From the NCBI GenBank assembly GCA_015207365.1, contig JADEXA010000021.1:36422-100421 (forward strand): 64,000 nucleotides of DNA. The letters run 5' to 3'. Every line of letters starts with the position of its first letter. Position 1 is the first letter of the stretch. Positions 24,874 to 35,286 of the stretch are shown here, in pieces. The notes under the pieces were generated by a model. It was not told the DNA's origin. It did no database searches and worked only from the letters and a program-made list of their open reading frames with translations. Made by a program: the position numbers and the translations under genes. The DNA comes from Vacuolonema iberomarrocanum LEGE 07170. Its GTDB lineage: Bacteria > Cyanobacteriota > Cyanobacteriia > Elainellales > Elainellaceae.

Positions 24874-26583
24874 ATGCGTCAGGATTCTGTAACCTCTCCC
24901 AAGCAGCAGGCTCATCTTCTGGGGCAGGTTTTCAGTAAGCCGGGTGTCTCTAAGGGGGGGAATGGATGGCAGGTGGGTGTGGGAGCGATCGCCCTACTGA
25001 TCGCCTCGCCCGTGCTGGTCGTGCTGACCGGACTATTCACACCTGCCGGAGATGTATGGCAACACCTGGCAGAAACCGTTCTCTCTCGCTACATTTTCAA
25101 TTCCCTGGCATTGATGCTGGGCGTTGGTATCGGTGTCGTGGGCATCGGTGTCTCAACGGCATGGCTCGTAACGATGTGCCAGTTCCCCTATCGTCGTTGG
25201 CTGGAATGGGCGTTGCTGTTGCCCCTTGCTGCCCCGGCCTACATCCTCGCCTTCACCTACACAGAGTTTTTGGAATACTACGGGCCGGTGCAGACTGCGC
25301 TACGGGCACTGTTCGGTTGGGAGTCTGCCAGTGCCTACTGGTTTCCCAATATCCGCTCCCTGAGTGGGGCGATCATTCTCCTGACCCTGGTGCTCTATCC
25401 CTATGTCTACCTGCTGACGCGGGTCGCTTTTCTAGAACAATCAACGCGCACCCTGGAAGCCAGCCGTGTGTTGGGATGCAGCTCCTGGCAAAGTTTTTGG
25501 CGTGTCGCGTTGCCCCTGGCGCGTCCGGCGATCGCCGCTGGCACAGCTCTGGCGCTCATGGAAACCCTGAGTGACTTTGGCACCGTGCAATACTTCAGCG
25601 TCGATACCTTCACCACAGGTATCTATCGCACCTGGTTTGGGATGGGTGAACGCATTGCGGCCACGCAATTGGCTGCTCTGCTGCTTCTGTTTGTCCTGGC
25701 GCTGATTTTGGTCGAACAATGGTTTCGGCGGCATGGACGGTACTACCAGACACGCCACCGCTCTGTTCTGTCCCGCTACCCGTTGCATGGATGGCGACAG
25801 GGGCTGGCCCTTCTGGTCTGCCTGATCCCAATCATTTTCGGGTTTCTGCTGCCCGCCCTCTTGCTCTTGATTGACGGGATTCGCCACCTAGAAGAAATCA
25901 CCGATCGGCAACTGTGGATCTATGCCCGCAATAGTCTGGTGTTGGCGAGTTTGGGGGCAAGTCTGGCGGGGGCGATCGCCCTCTTCTTAGCCTATGGATT
26001 ACGCCTCCGGCCTTCCCGTCCGATGCAATTCTCGGTGCGGCTGGCTGCCATGGGATATGCCATTCCGGGCTCCGTCATTGCGGTCGGCATCCTCGTTCCC
26101 CTGGGCCGCTTTGACAATACCTTGGATGCTTGGATGCGCTCGACCTTTGGCATTTCTACCGGGCTGTTGCTCAGCGGCACAATCATTGCCCTCCTGTTTG
26201 CCTATCTGGTGCGCTTTCTGGCCGTTGCCTTTAACTCCGTCGAAGCGAGCCTCAGCCGGATCAAACCCAGCCTGGATGATGCCGCCCGCTCCCTGGGGCA
26301 TAGCCCTGCCGCCACTCTCCGCCTTGTCCATTTCCCCCTCATGGGCAGTGGTTTGATCACAGCATTGCTCCTTGTGTTTGTGGATGTGATGAAAGAGCTG
26401 CCGGCTACGCTGATCATTCGCCCCTTCAACTTCGATACGCTGGCCGTGCGTGCCTATCAACTCGCCTCCGATGAGCGCTTGGCAGAAGCGGCTCTTCCTG
26501 CCCTCGCGGTTGTGCTGGCTGGGCTCATTCCCGTCGTTTTGCTGAGCCGTCAAATCCAAAAAGCCGATTCAGCGATCGCTTGA
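24874..26583 (+). CDS. futB: iron(III) ABC transporter permease, fused two-unit type
   Basis: A 569-residue inner-membrane permease with about 12 transmembrane helices in two homologous halves. Each half carries the EAA loop of binding-protein-dependent permeases: LEASRVLGCSSWQSFWRVALPLARPA in the first and DDAARSLGHSPAATLRLVHFPL in the second. It matches the FbpB/FutB ferric iron permeases. It is divergent from futC with about 300 bp between starts, whereas many species have them in one operon. The periplasmic iron-binding subunit (futA) is not in the window. Its stop codon lies inside a 20-bp tandem repeat. Confidence 0.88.
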   Translation: MRQDSVTSPKQQAHLLGQVFSKPGVSKGGNGWQVGVGAIALLIASPVLVVLTGLFTPAGDVWQHLAETVLSRYIFNSLALMLGVGIGVVGIGVSTAWLVTMCQFPYRRWLEWALLLPLAAPAYILAFTYTEFLEYYGPVQTALRALFGWESASAYWFPNIRSLSGAIILLTLVLYPYVYLLTRVAFLEQSTRTLEASRVLGCSSWQSFWRVALPLARPAIAAGTALALMETLSDFGTVQYFSVDTFTTGIYRTWFGMGERIAATQLAALLLLFVLALILVEQWFRRHGRYYQTRHRSVLSRYPLHGWRQGLALLVCLIPIIFGFLLPALLLLIDGIRHLEEITDRQLWIYARNSLVLASLGASLAGAIALFLAYGLRLRPSRPMQFSVRLAAMGYAIPGSVIAVGILVPLGRFDNTLDAWMRSTFGISTGLLLSGTIIALLFAYLVRFLAVAFNSVEASLSRIKPSLDDAARSLGHSPAATLRLVHFPLMGSGLITALLLVFVDVMKELPATLIIRPFNFDTLAVRAYQLASDERLAEAALPALAVVLAGLIPVVLLSRQIQKADSAIA

Positions 26584-26626
26584 GCGAGCCAGCGATCGCT
26601 TGAGCGAGCCAGCGACCGCTTCAGGG
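26571..26626 (+). repeat. 20-bp tandem repeat containing HIP1, spanning the futB stop
   Basis: The unit AGCGATCGCTTGAGCGAGCC is present twice (26571-26590, 26591-26610) and then partly (AGCGACCGCTTC). The first unit holds the TGA stop of futB. It looks like slippage expansion at a HIP1 octamer. Confidence 0.8.
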
Positions 26627-26674
26627 TGTCATGACCGATAATGAAATGTCTGAATGGATCTACCGAGAGTTTTG

Positions 26675-27166
26675 ATGATGCTTCAACGCCTAACGGCTGC
26701 TTCCCTATTGCTTGGACTGTTGTTACTCACGGCTTGTGCTGAGCCCGATCCCCGTGATTCATTTGCAGAAACGGGGGAATGTGTTGAGTGTGACCTGAAA
26801 GCCGAGGACTTGAGCGAGCAGGATTTGAGTAATGCGGTGCTGAATCGTGCGGATCTGAGTGATGCCAATCTCAGCCAAGCCAATCTCAGCGAGGCGCTCC
26901 TCGATAGTGCGGATCTCAGTCGAGCCAATCTGAGTGGCGCGATTCTCGAAAAAGCTGCCCTTCCGTCCGCCAATCTCACGGAAGCCGACCTTGCCGACGC
27001 AAATCTGTCGGGCGCATTTCTTCGCAATACGGACTTCACCAACGCCAATCTTACGAATGCCGATCTCAGTAACGCTGACCTGAATGGCGCAACGCTAGAG
27101 GGTGCAATCCTAGACGGCGCAAATCTCCAGGGAGCCATGCTGCCCGACGGTACAACCCAAAATTGA
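26675..27166 (+). CDS. pentapeptide-repeat lipoprotein
   Basis: About 163 residues from ATG 26675 or 26678. A signal peptide with lipobox LLTAC (modified Cys near residue 21) is followed by about 110 residues of pentapeptide repeats of the A(D/N)LSx type (ADLSDANLSQANLSEALL and so on), which fold as a right-handed quadrilateral beta helix. A short cysteine pair (ECVECDL) caps the helix start and could form a disulphide. Cyanobacteria have many such proteins in the thylakoid lumen or periplasm; their function is generally unknown. The gene stands between futB and pirin on the same strand. Confidence 0.88.
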   Translation: MMLQRLTAASLLLGLLLLTACAEPDPRDSFAETGECVECDLKAEDLSEQDLSNAVLNRADLSDANLSQANLSEALLDSADLSRANLSGAILEKAALPSANLTEADLADANLSGAFLRNTDFTNANLTNADLSNADLNGATLEGAILDGANLQGAMLPDGTTQN

Positions 27167-27241
27167 ACAAGGTTGGATGCGAAAGCCACGCAGCTCTAGG
27201 CTGGTAAGTAAGCGATTCTATGCCTTCAAACTGTTCCCACT

Positions 27242-28114
27242 ATGTCACCGATTCTCCATCTGATTGAGCCGCACACCCAGGATTTGGGTGGATTTCAAGT
27301 GCGGCGATCGCTGCCTCACTCCACGCAATCTCCATCTATGGTCGGCCCCTTTATTTTCTTCGACCATATCGGCCCAGCAACCTTTCCACCAGGAGAAGGG
27401 TTAGACGTACGACCGCATCCCCATATCAATCTGGCCACAGTGACCTACTTGTTTGATGGAGCCATTTCGCATCGCGACAGTGTGGGCTCCGTGCAAGAAA
27501 TTCGTCCGGGAGCTGTGAACTGGATGACGGCAGGGCGAGGCATTGTGCATTCTGAGCGCACCCCAGCGGGCGATCGCGCTGTAACCTCCACTCTCCATGG
27601 CATCCAAACCTGGGTGGCGCTTCCTGATGCCCATGAGGAAACCGACCCCTGGTTCAAACATCACCCGGCTACAGAGATTCCCGCTGTCGAGGAAGCTGGA
27701 GTATCAGCGCGAATTATTGCAGGACAGGCATTCGGTAAAGCCTCCCCTGTGAAAGTGTTTTCTCCCATGCTGTACCTGGATGTGCAGCTAGGGGCTGGTG
27801 CATCGCTAGAGCTACCCTCTGAAGTGAGCGAACGTGCTCTCTATAGCGTTACCCCTGGCTTACAGATCAATGACAAGCCTCTGGAGCAATATCGGTTTGC
27901 CATATTGGCCTCGGATGCGACGGTTACGGTGTCAGCAACCGAAACGGCGCGGTGTATGGTCGTGGGCGGAGAACCCGTGGGCGATCGCATCAAATGGTGG
28001 AATTTCGTCTCCAGTCGTCCAGAGCGGATTGAGCAAGCAAAACAGGATTGGAAAAACGGTCGCTTTCCCTCGGTTCCCGATGAGACGGAGTGGATCCCCC
28101 TGCCGGAGGGATAG
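27242..28114 (+). CDS. pirin family protein
   Basis: A 290-residue bicupin of the pirin family. The N-terminal cupin holds the metal ligands in VRPHPHINLATVTYLFDGAISHRDS and later GRGIVHSERTP. The C-terminal cupin is shorter and lacks clear ligands. Some bacterial pirins act as quercetin dioxygenases and others bind regulators; which applies here cannot be read from the sequence. It ends 3 bp before the convergent stop of an alpha/beta hydrolase gene, so the two transcripts probably overlap at their 3' ends. Confidence 0.92.
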   Translation: MSPILHLIEPHTQDLGGFQVRRSLPHSTQSPSMVGPFIFFDHIGPATFPPGEGLDVRPHPHINLATVTYLFDGAISHRDSVGSVQEIRPGAVNWMTAGRGIVHSERTPAGDRAVTSTLHGIQTWVALPDAHEETDPWFKHHPATEIPAVEEAGVSARIIAGQAFGKASPVKVFSPMLYLDVQLGAGASLELPSEVSERALYSVTPGLQINDKPLEQYRFAILASDATVTVSATETARCMVVGGEPVGDRIKWWNFVSSRPERIEQAKQDWKNGRFPSVPDETEWIPLPEG

Positions 28115-28117
28115 CGC

Positions 28118-28819
28118 TCAGGCGAGGACGCGATCGCCTGCCAAAATCTGGTCAATCACCTGTGAAATCTCCTCGGCACGGTTCCAGACCATAAAATGGC
28201 CGCCCGCTGGGATGGTGCAATCCGCCGAAACATAGCGAAAGGGAAAGATGCGATCGCTACTGCCATGCACATGGTAAGCCGTTGCTGGAACCGCATCGTT
28301 TTTCCAGGTCACCACGCGATGCAGCGCCCATTTGAGGAAGTGAGCATCCGTATCATGCAAAACTTCTCCGAGCAGTACGCGCTCTCCTCCGTCTGTGAGC
28401 CCAAAGAACCAGTACACTAGCCAGGACACTGCCCATAGCAACCATTTGAACGGCAAAATGCGATGGACAGGAAACCACCGCAGCAGCTTGAAATAGCCAG
28501 GAATTTCCTTCTCGGTTTTGGCACTGGAGAGCAAAATCACGCGCTCTACCTCTTGTTGCTTAGCAATTTCTGTTGCGACCAAGCCACCAAACGACAACCC
28601 CACCAGCACGGGACGCTCTGAATCAATTTGGGCGCTGAGGCGATGGGCGTAGCTGGCCAACGTTTCTCCACGCTCCGGCTCTTCCCATTGCACATGCACA
28701 ATCCGGTAGCCTTCTAGCTTGAGCTGTTGAAAGACGCGTTCATCAGCTCCCAATCCGCTGATGAAGTAGAGCGTCCGCTGGCTTGGTGGAATGTCGAGGG
28801 CAGTCATCGAATGTATCAA
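28118..28819 (-). CDS. alpha/beta hydrolase
   Basis: About 233 residues with the alpha/beta hydrolase plan: an early LYFISGLGADERVFQQL, the nucleophile elbow GLSFGG with serine near residue 77, and a late histidine in AGGHFMVWNRAEEI as the acid-base residue. The acid is probably the Asp in GSSDRIFPF. There is no signal peptide, so it is cytosolic. The substrate is unknown. M5 (ATG 28807) is an alternative start. It converges on the pirin gene. Confidence 0.85.
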   Translation of the reverse strand: MIHSMTALDIPPSQRTLYFISGLGADERVFQQLKLEGYRIVHVQWEEPERGETLASYAHRLSAQIDSERPVLVGLSFGGLVATEIAKQQEVERVILLSSAKTEKEIPGYFKLLRWFPVHRILPFKWLLWAVSWLVYWFFGLTDGGERVLLGEVLHDTDAHFLKWALHRVVTWKNDAVPATAYHVHGSSDRIFPFRYVSADCTIPAGGHFMVWNRAEEISQVIDQILAGDRVLA

Positions 28820-28918
28820 AATGTAACAGCCTCTTCTAGGCTACCGAACTGCCAGAGAAAAAGTTAGTGATTCCCGGCAAATCCAGCCAAAGAAATACCC
28901 CAAAAGGTCAGGACCTAT

Positions 28919-29019
28919 GTCAAATCCGGTTAATCGCCCGTAAAACCCAAATATCGTTTGTGCCCGCTGTAATGTAGCGGGCACAAACGATATTTGGGTT
29001 CTTCAACCGGATTTGATAT
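28919..29019 (+). mobile_element. family-3 palindromic repeat, copy at 28.9 kb
   Basis: Ends TGTCAAATCCGGTTAA and AACCGGATTTGATAT with TA on both sides. The palindrome arm ACCCAAATATCGTTTGTGCC differs from the 23.4-kb copy but is matched by its own other arm. A degenerate family-2 copy follows directly. Confidence 0.8.
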
Positions 29020-29020
29020 T

Positions 29021-29105
29021 AGGCATTTTGCTGGCTCTTGTGCCCGCGTTGCCACCACAAAATCAACGAATTCGCTCAGGATTATGCGAGTTTTGCGGCA
29101 GTCCT
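29021..29105 (+). mobile_element. family-2 repeat, degenerate copy 3
   Basis: It keeps GCATTTTG, AAATCAACGAATTC and GGATTATGCGAGTTTTGCG, but the left end and the central palindrome have lost pairing. It directly abuts the family-3 right end. Confidence 0.6.
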
Positions 29106-29243
29106 GAAGGTACGGGGACGAACGGTAGCTAAGCGTAGAGATTTGATGATCGGTATCTTCAGTCATCCTGTATCTTCAGGCATCCTTCTCTTTTGATGAT
29201 GACCAGGCATGGCAGAATCTAAATGGCCGCAATGGAGTGAGTC

Positions 29244-29579
29244 ATGCGATTTTTGGTAGCGCTGCTGTTGGTTGGATTGTGCTGGATCATGCCAGGAATG
29301 ACCGCACTAGCGGATGAGGGAATAACAACTGGGGCGGAAGTCTTTGAGGTGCATTGTGCCGGGTGTCATGTCAATGGCGGCAACATTGTGCGGCGGGGCA
29401 AAAATCTGAAACAACGAACCCTAGAGCGCAAAGGCTATGACTCGATAGAGGCGATCGCCCAACTCGTGACTAATGGCAAAGGTCTAATGTCTGCCTATTG
29501 CGATCGCCTCACCCCTGAAGAGATCACAGCAGTTTCTGCCTACGTCCTCGAACAAGCTGAAAACAACTGGAAGTCCTGA
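29244..29579 (+). CDS. cytochrome c6-like c-type cytochrome
   Basis: A 111-residue exported protein with signal peptide (VALLLVGLCWIMPGMTALA) and one haem site CAGCH near residues 38-42. The rest has the class I cytochrome c6 plan: NGGNIVRRGKNLKQRTLER, LVTNGKGLMSAYCDRL with the axial Met, and ITAVSAYVLEQAENNW at the C-terminus. Cytochrome c6 carries electrons from cytochrome b6f to photosystem I in the thylakoid lumen. This may instead be a c6B/c6C-type paralog: the usual glycine after the Met region is replaced by a third cysteine. Ribosome site GGAGTGA lies just upstream of the ATG. Confidence 0.85.
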   Translation: MRFLVALLLVGLCWIMPGMTALADEGITTGAEVFEVHCAGCHVNGGNIVRRGKNLKQRTLERKGYDSIEAIAQLVTNGKGLMSAYCDRLTPEEITAVSAYVLEQAENNWKS

Positions 29580-29629
29580 GTTGTTCCAACGCTAAATTCT
29601 TTTGGTAGGTGAATTTCTAAGCTCAAACG

Positions 29630-31339
29630 CTATTCCGATCGCCGCCGCGAAAGCTTCTGCATGATCCGGTCGACAAACAGCTCCAACTCCGGCAGTCGCA
29701 GTTGTTTCGCATAGATGAAGAAAACGAGGAACCCTGCGGCTCCAGCGATCGCTAACTGTGCCAGCAATATCAGGAAACCTTCAGTTCCTAGCCAGCCTTC
29801 TGTGAGACGGAGGGTGAAGAGGGCGATCGCGCCGGACACCCCACTTCCGAGGGTTAGCAAAAACGTAATGCGGCTCCATTGCCCTAATGGCAATCCATTC
29901 AGCCGTCGATGCAGCACCCATAGCATCACCAGCAGGGAAATCAGGTTGACGCCCACCGTTGCGAGTACCAGACCGACGGCTCCCAGTGGACGCACTAACA
30001 AAAAGTCCAGCAACGCATTGAGGAAAATATTCACAATGCTGATGCGAAACGGGGTTTGAGCATCTTCCAGCGCATAAAAGACCCGCACCAGCACATCTCG
30101 GCTGAGGTAGAAAAACATGCCCAGCGCATAGGCCACGAGCACTGAAGCGGTGAAAAATGCATCCTCTTCGGTAAAGGCGTAGCGCTCGTAGACCACTCGC
30201 GAGATGGGTACAGCTAACGCCATCATCAGCGCACTGATCGGCAGCATTGTCACGGCGGTCATCATCAAGCCCTGCCGGATGCGCTGTTTCAGATCAGGCC
30301 AATCACCCGGGGCAGCGAGGCGAGAAAAGACGGGTAGCAAGGGCACCAAAATTACGTTGGACAGAATCCCGAGGGGCGTCTGAACCAGCAGACTGGCATA
30401 GCCCATCGCCGACACCGCCGCTGCCGCATTGGGAATAAACGAGGCAAAGAACAAATCCGTCCAGACATTGATTTGCATCATGCCCGAGGAGAAAGTGGCT
30501 GGCCCCATGATGTTGATGACTTCCCGTACCTCTCGCTGGCGAAAGTTGAAGCGCGGACGCAGCGTGCCCAACCCCGATCGCCATTGCACCGGCAACTGCA
30601 CCAACCACTGCACCCCTGCTCCCGCCACGACCGACCCGGCTAGCACCGCGCCTCCCAGCCATGCATTTTCTGGAGCCGTAATGTCTGACCCCAAGTACAG
30701 CGCTAAGCCTCCCAAACCCAGTAACACTGACAAGCTCGAAAAAATAGGGCTGATGGACGGTAACCAATATTGATCCGATGCGTTGAGCGTGCCAAAACCG
30801 ATGCCAATTAAGCCTGCTAGGACGGCTAGGGGAGCCATGATGCGAAATTGCAAAATGGCAATCTCTCGCGTTTGCACCAGGGTTTCATAAACCGCGAGGG
30901 GTTCTCCCGTTTGGGCAAACTGTTCGGGTGTCACGAACAACCCTGGAGCCACCAGATGAATCAATGGCTCTGCGAAGAGCAACATCCCCACCATGAGAAT
31001 CAGTAGAATGCCAACAACTAGGGTCGTAATGGCTTCCACAATGGGTGCGGCTTCTTCCCGTTTGCGCTTCGCCAAAACACTGACGATCGCACTATGAAAC
31101 GGACCGTTGATTCCCCCTAGCAAAATCAGCAAAAAGCCAGGGATGACATAGGCAAAGTTGAAGGCTCCAAACGCTGGTCCAACGCCGAAAGCAGCGGCGA
31201 TCGCCTGCTGGCGAAATAACCCAAACAGCTTGCTAATCAGCGTTGCGGCGGCGACGATTCCGGCAATTTTGGCGAGCGAACGGGCAGGACGCTGAGTGTC
31301 GGACACGGGCGATCGATTCCTCGGTAGGGTAATCCTCAA
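29630..31339 (-). CDS. murJ: lipid II flippase MurJ
   Basis: A 569-residue protein with about 14 transmembrane helices of the MOP/MurJ superfamily. The first helix begins IAGIVAAATLISKLFGLFRQQAIAAAFG, with the conserved arginine of the substrate cavity. Further family signs are GINGPFHSAIVSVLAKRKRE and NVILVPLLPVFSRLA. MurJ moves lipid II across the plasma membrane for peptidoglycan synthesis. No ATG is available near the start: TTG 31339 or GTG 31306 are the candidates. It is the last gene of a minus-strand run downstream of the toxin-antitoxin pair, with about 50 bp between. Confidence 0.93.
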   Translation of the reverse strand: MRITLPRNRSPVSDTQRPARSLAKIAGIVAAATLISKLFGLFRQQAIAAAFGVGPAFGAFNFAYVIPGFLLILLGGINGPFHSAIVSVLAKRKREEAAPIVEAITTLVVGILLILMVGMLLFAEPLIHLVAPGLFVTPEQFAQTGEPLAVYETLVQTREIAILQFRIMAPLAVLAGLIGIGFGTLNASDQYWLPSISPIFSSLSVLLGLGGLALYLGSDITAPENAWLGGAVLAGSVVAGAGVQWLVQLPVQWRSGLGTLRPRFNFRQREVREVINIMGPATFSSGMMQINVWTDLFFASFIPNAAAAVSAMGYASLLVQTPLGILSNVILVPLLPVFSRLAAPGDWPDLKQRIRQGLMMTAVTMLPISALMMALAVPISRVVYERYAFTEEDAFFTASVLVAYALGMFFYLSRDVLVRVFYALEDAQTPFRISIVNIFLNALLDFLLVRPLGAVGLVLATVGVNLISLLVMLWVLHRRLNGLPLGQWSRITFLLTLGSGVSGAIALFTLRLTEGWLGTEGFLILLAQLAIAGAAGFLVFFIYAKQLRLPELELFVDRIMQKLSRRRSE

Positions 31340-31390
31340 CCATTCAACACTATTTCTGCTTGCAGGTGGCTGAAGATCGCGGCAAGATTT

Positions 31391-31660
31391 TCACTTGTAG
31401 GCATCCCCTCTGGGTGCGATAGTCGTCACGATGTAGGTTCGCGTCGTTTCATCCACAACAAACAAAATTCGATATTTTCCAACGCGCAGTCGCCGTTCAG
31501 GTCGCCCTTTGAGAGGTTTGATATCCAAGGTTTCTGGGCGAGCCAGTAAGTTGTCCAGTGATTCAACAATTCGCCGCCGATCTGACATCGAAAGCCGTGA
31601 AAGATATCGCTGAGCAGGCTTCAGAACAACATACTGCCAGTTATTCAACACCGTCTCCAA
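31391..31660 (-). CDS. RelE/ParE-type toxin
   Basis: An 89-residue basic protein of the RelE/ParE superfamily: YLSRLSMSDRRRIVESLDNL, the core KPLKGRPERRLRVGKYRILFVVDE and the C-terminal IAPRGDAYK. RelE members cut mRNA on the ribosome; ParE members poison gyrase. The arginine-rich core favours RelE but does not settle it. Its TTG start at 31660 overlaps the antitoxin gene by 20 bp, which implies translational coupling. Confidence 0.9.
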   Translation of the reverse strand: METVLNNWQYVVLKPAQRYLSRLSMSDRRRIVESLDNLLARPETLDIKPLKGRPERRLRVGKYRILFVVDETTRTYIVTTIAPRGDAYK

Positions 31661-31886
31661 ACAGTAGATGCTTCAGATCATCGGCTGAAAGCCCAGGATC
31701 CTTGCCGGATTGGTAGGCTTGCAGAGCAAGTTCGCTTTCTGCAATGGTCTCGGCTGGGATAACTTCGTCACTATCTATGACTTCAGCGAAATCATAAACG
31801 AGCGCAGCCAGATCCATCAAGAGTCGATTTTGATCCTTGGAATCTAGCATTTGAGCCAGATTTAAGACATCTTCGTAGGTAGGCAT
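31641..31886 (-). CDS. antitoxin of the RelE-type pair
   Basis: An 81-residue acidic protein (MPTYEDVLNLAQMLDSKDQN) with a helical N-terminal half and an acidic tail ending LKHLLFGDGVE, upstream of and overlapping the toxin gene. The N-terminal part could bind DNA, but no clear ribbon-helix-helix or AbrB motif is seen. Assigned as antitoxin from its position, size and the 20-bp overlap. Confidence 0.85.
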   Translation of the reverse strand: MPTYEDVLNLAQMLDSKDQNRLLMDLAALVYDFAEVIDSDEVIPAETIAESELALQAYQSGKDPGLSADDLKHLLFGDGVE

Positions 31887-32011
31887 AAAGCTTTCCTCTG
31901 TCTAAACCTTTGAAACGTATGGAAGTGTTGATGCATTTTACGCTAACGCTAACGTATCTTCCCAAACCACAAAGGTTACTCACGCGAGATGATGAGGAAT
32001 GTGTGTGAGGG

Positions 32012-32947
32012 CTACAGCACTTCAGCCCGAAGTTTTGCCAGAGGCAGGCTGAGGAACTTGCGCCAGCTAGGCACATAGGCGCGTTGGCTAAAGACATCGT
32101 AGCGGTTGCGCTCGATCGCATTGAGAATCTGACGATAGAGCATCAGCGCCGACCATACGGGGAAGCGTGCATCGGGGCTGAGCTGGCCGATCCCGCGCTC
32201 GGCATCCACAAAGAATTTTTGCGCCCGATCAATCTCGAACTTCATGAGCGATCGCCAGCGATCATCCACCACACCGTTAAAGAGATCCGCCTCGCTGTAG
32301 TTAAACCGTTCCAGATCTTCCAGGGGCAGGTAGATGCGTCCCCGTTGGGCATCTTCGCCCACATCTCGAAGAATATTGGTGAGCTGGTTGGCAATGCCCA
32401 GGGCGATCGCCTCCTGCAATGGATTGGGCAGCGGTGTGTCCTGGTTCCAGGGTGCTGTTTGAGGGGTCGTATCCATGCCCATGACCGCTGCCGACATCAA
32501 TCCTACGGTTCCAGCAACACGATAACAATAGAGTTCTAGCTCTTCAAAGGTTTGATAACGGTTACGGTAAAGATCCATCCGCTGCCCCGCAATCATGTCG
32601 CGGAAGGGTTGGATATCTAATAAGGGGAAGTGCTCCAACGTGTCGACCAAAGCCACATCGACATCGTCTACTGGATGACCTGAAAAGATGGATTCTAGGT
32701 TGCTTTCCCATGCATCTAGCGTGTGATCCGTTGTGAACTCCGCCTGTGCCCCATCCACAAGCTCATCGGTGCGCCGACACCAAACATAAATCGCCCAGAT
32801 AGCACGGCGCTTATGCTCTGGCATCAACAATGTGCCTAGATAGAAGGTCTTGGCATAGTCTTGGGTAATTTTGCGGCAGGCTTCGTAGGCATCCTCGACA
32901 GAAGCCAGCGCGGTTTTACAAGGGGTAGGTCTCGGAAGTTGCAGCAT
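32012..32947 (-). CDS. crtB: phytoene synthase
   Basis: A 311-residue squalene/phytoene synthase. It condenses two geranylgeranyl diphosphates to phytoene, the first step of carotenoid synthesis. The first metal site is in YVWCRRTDELVDG (about residues 54-66) and the second in ANQLTNILRDVGEDAQRGRIYLP, which keeps the DxxxD pattern (cited in part). LMSAAVMG and the downstream FFVDAERGI are also typical. It lies 93 bp downstream of crtP, the conserved cyanobacterial order, so the two are probably one operon. Confidence 0.95.
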   Translation of the reverse strand: MLQLPRPTPCKTALASVEDAYEACRKITQDYAKTFYLGTLLMPEHKRRAIWAIYVWCRRTDELVDGAQAEFTTDHTLDAWESNLESIFSGHPVDDVDVALVDTLEHFPLLDIQPFRDMIAGQRMDLYRNRYQTFEELELYCYRVAGTVGLMSAAVMGMDTTPQTAPWNQDTPLPNPLQEAIALGIANQLTNILRDVGEDAQRGRIYLPLEDLERFNYSEADLFNGVVDDRWRSLMKFEIDRAQKFFVDAERGIGQLSPDARFPVWSALMLYRQILNAIERNRYDVFSQRAYVPSWRKFLSLPLAKLRAEVL

Positions 32948-33040
32948 TACGTCGCAGTGCGGGGAATACAGTTAAACCTATCAGCAATTGGCAACGGGCT
33001 GTTAGCCAACCAGAACAAATTGAATCGCTAGCTATCCCGT

Positions 33041-34513
<1,473 letters not shown>

Positions 34514-34688
34514 TTATACGTGGATTACTTTACAATCCTTAAACATTACGGCATTTTTCCGGTAAGATTTTGGGCATTCTAAAGGCTCGTTCAGAAATAG
34601 CAGCTAATTCTACTGTAGAGCTTTGTCTTCCCCTGTCGTTGCATAGTCTCTGTAACGGTTTCACGCTGATCCGGATAAACCAATTTTT

Positions 34689-35084
34689 ATGCAACTGAAA
34701 CGACCGGCTACCTGGGGTGCGATCGCCTTCGCTATCCTATTTCTCACTATCTTGATCGTGGCTTATACCGGAAACTTGCCGCCCCAACTAGCACGACTAC
34801 CTCATCACGACAAGCTAGGGCATGTGATCTTGTATGCGATCGCCACCTTTCTGGGGCATCTTGCCCTCCGGCGGCGTCATATCATTCTCGCAGGAAAGCC
34901 TTTCCCTCTCTGGGTTTTGTTCTTTGGTAGCTTCACCATTGTTGAAGAATTGGTGCAGGGCCTATCGCCAAATCGGAGCCTAGATGCCATGGACTTGGTG
35001 TGTAGCCTGGTCGGTGTTGGACTGGGCTATGGGCTGGCAGAGCGAACCGCTAAGCGAAGCAAATCTCTGCCTGATGATGCCTAG
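34689..35084 (+). CDS. VanZ-like small membrane protein
   Basis: A 131-residue protein with four transmembrane helices. The VanZ-family signatures are KLGHVILYAIATFLG (about residues 46-60), FGSFTIVEELVQGLSPNRSLDAMDL and a C-terminal helix with VGVGLGYGLA. VanZ relatives are widespread; their function outside teicoplanin resistance is not established. It stands alone, divergent from crtP. Confidence 0.85.
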   Translation: MQLKRPATWGAIAFAILFLTILIVAYTGNLPPQLARLPHHDKLGHVILYAIATFLGHLALRRRHIILAGKPFPLWVLFFGSFTIVEELVQGLSPNRSLDAMDLVCSLVGVGLGYGLAERTAKRSKSLPDDA

Positions 35085-35155
35085 CGTGGCATAACCGACG
35101 TATTTTGTTGAGTTTGTGGCTACGAAAACAAACCCAACAAGATATAGGAATATAG

Positions 35156-35286
35156 GAGCGACCTCTAAGTACAGGACAAAACCCAGAAACTCCTTGATTT
35201 TGTGTAGCACGGGCACCACCCGCGCTACACAAAATCAAGGGTTCTAGTAGGGGTTTGATTTTTTGCCCTGTACTTAGGAGTGACCT
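35156..35286. mobile_element. family-4 repeat, copy A, with 9-bp flanking repeats
   Basis: The element (35165-35277) starts CTAAGTACAGGACAAAA and ends GCCCTGTACTTAG, with a central 17-bp stem (CCTTGATTTTGTGTAGC and complement). It is flanked by GAGCGACCT (35156-35164) and GAGTGACCT (35278-35286). The right flank overlaps the stop codon of the GTPase gene. Confidence 0.75.
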
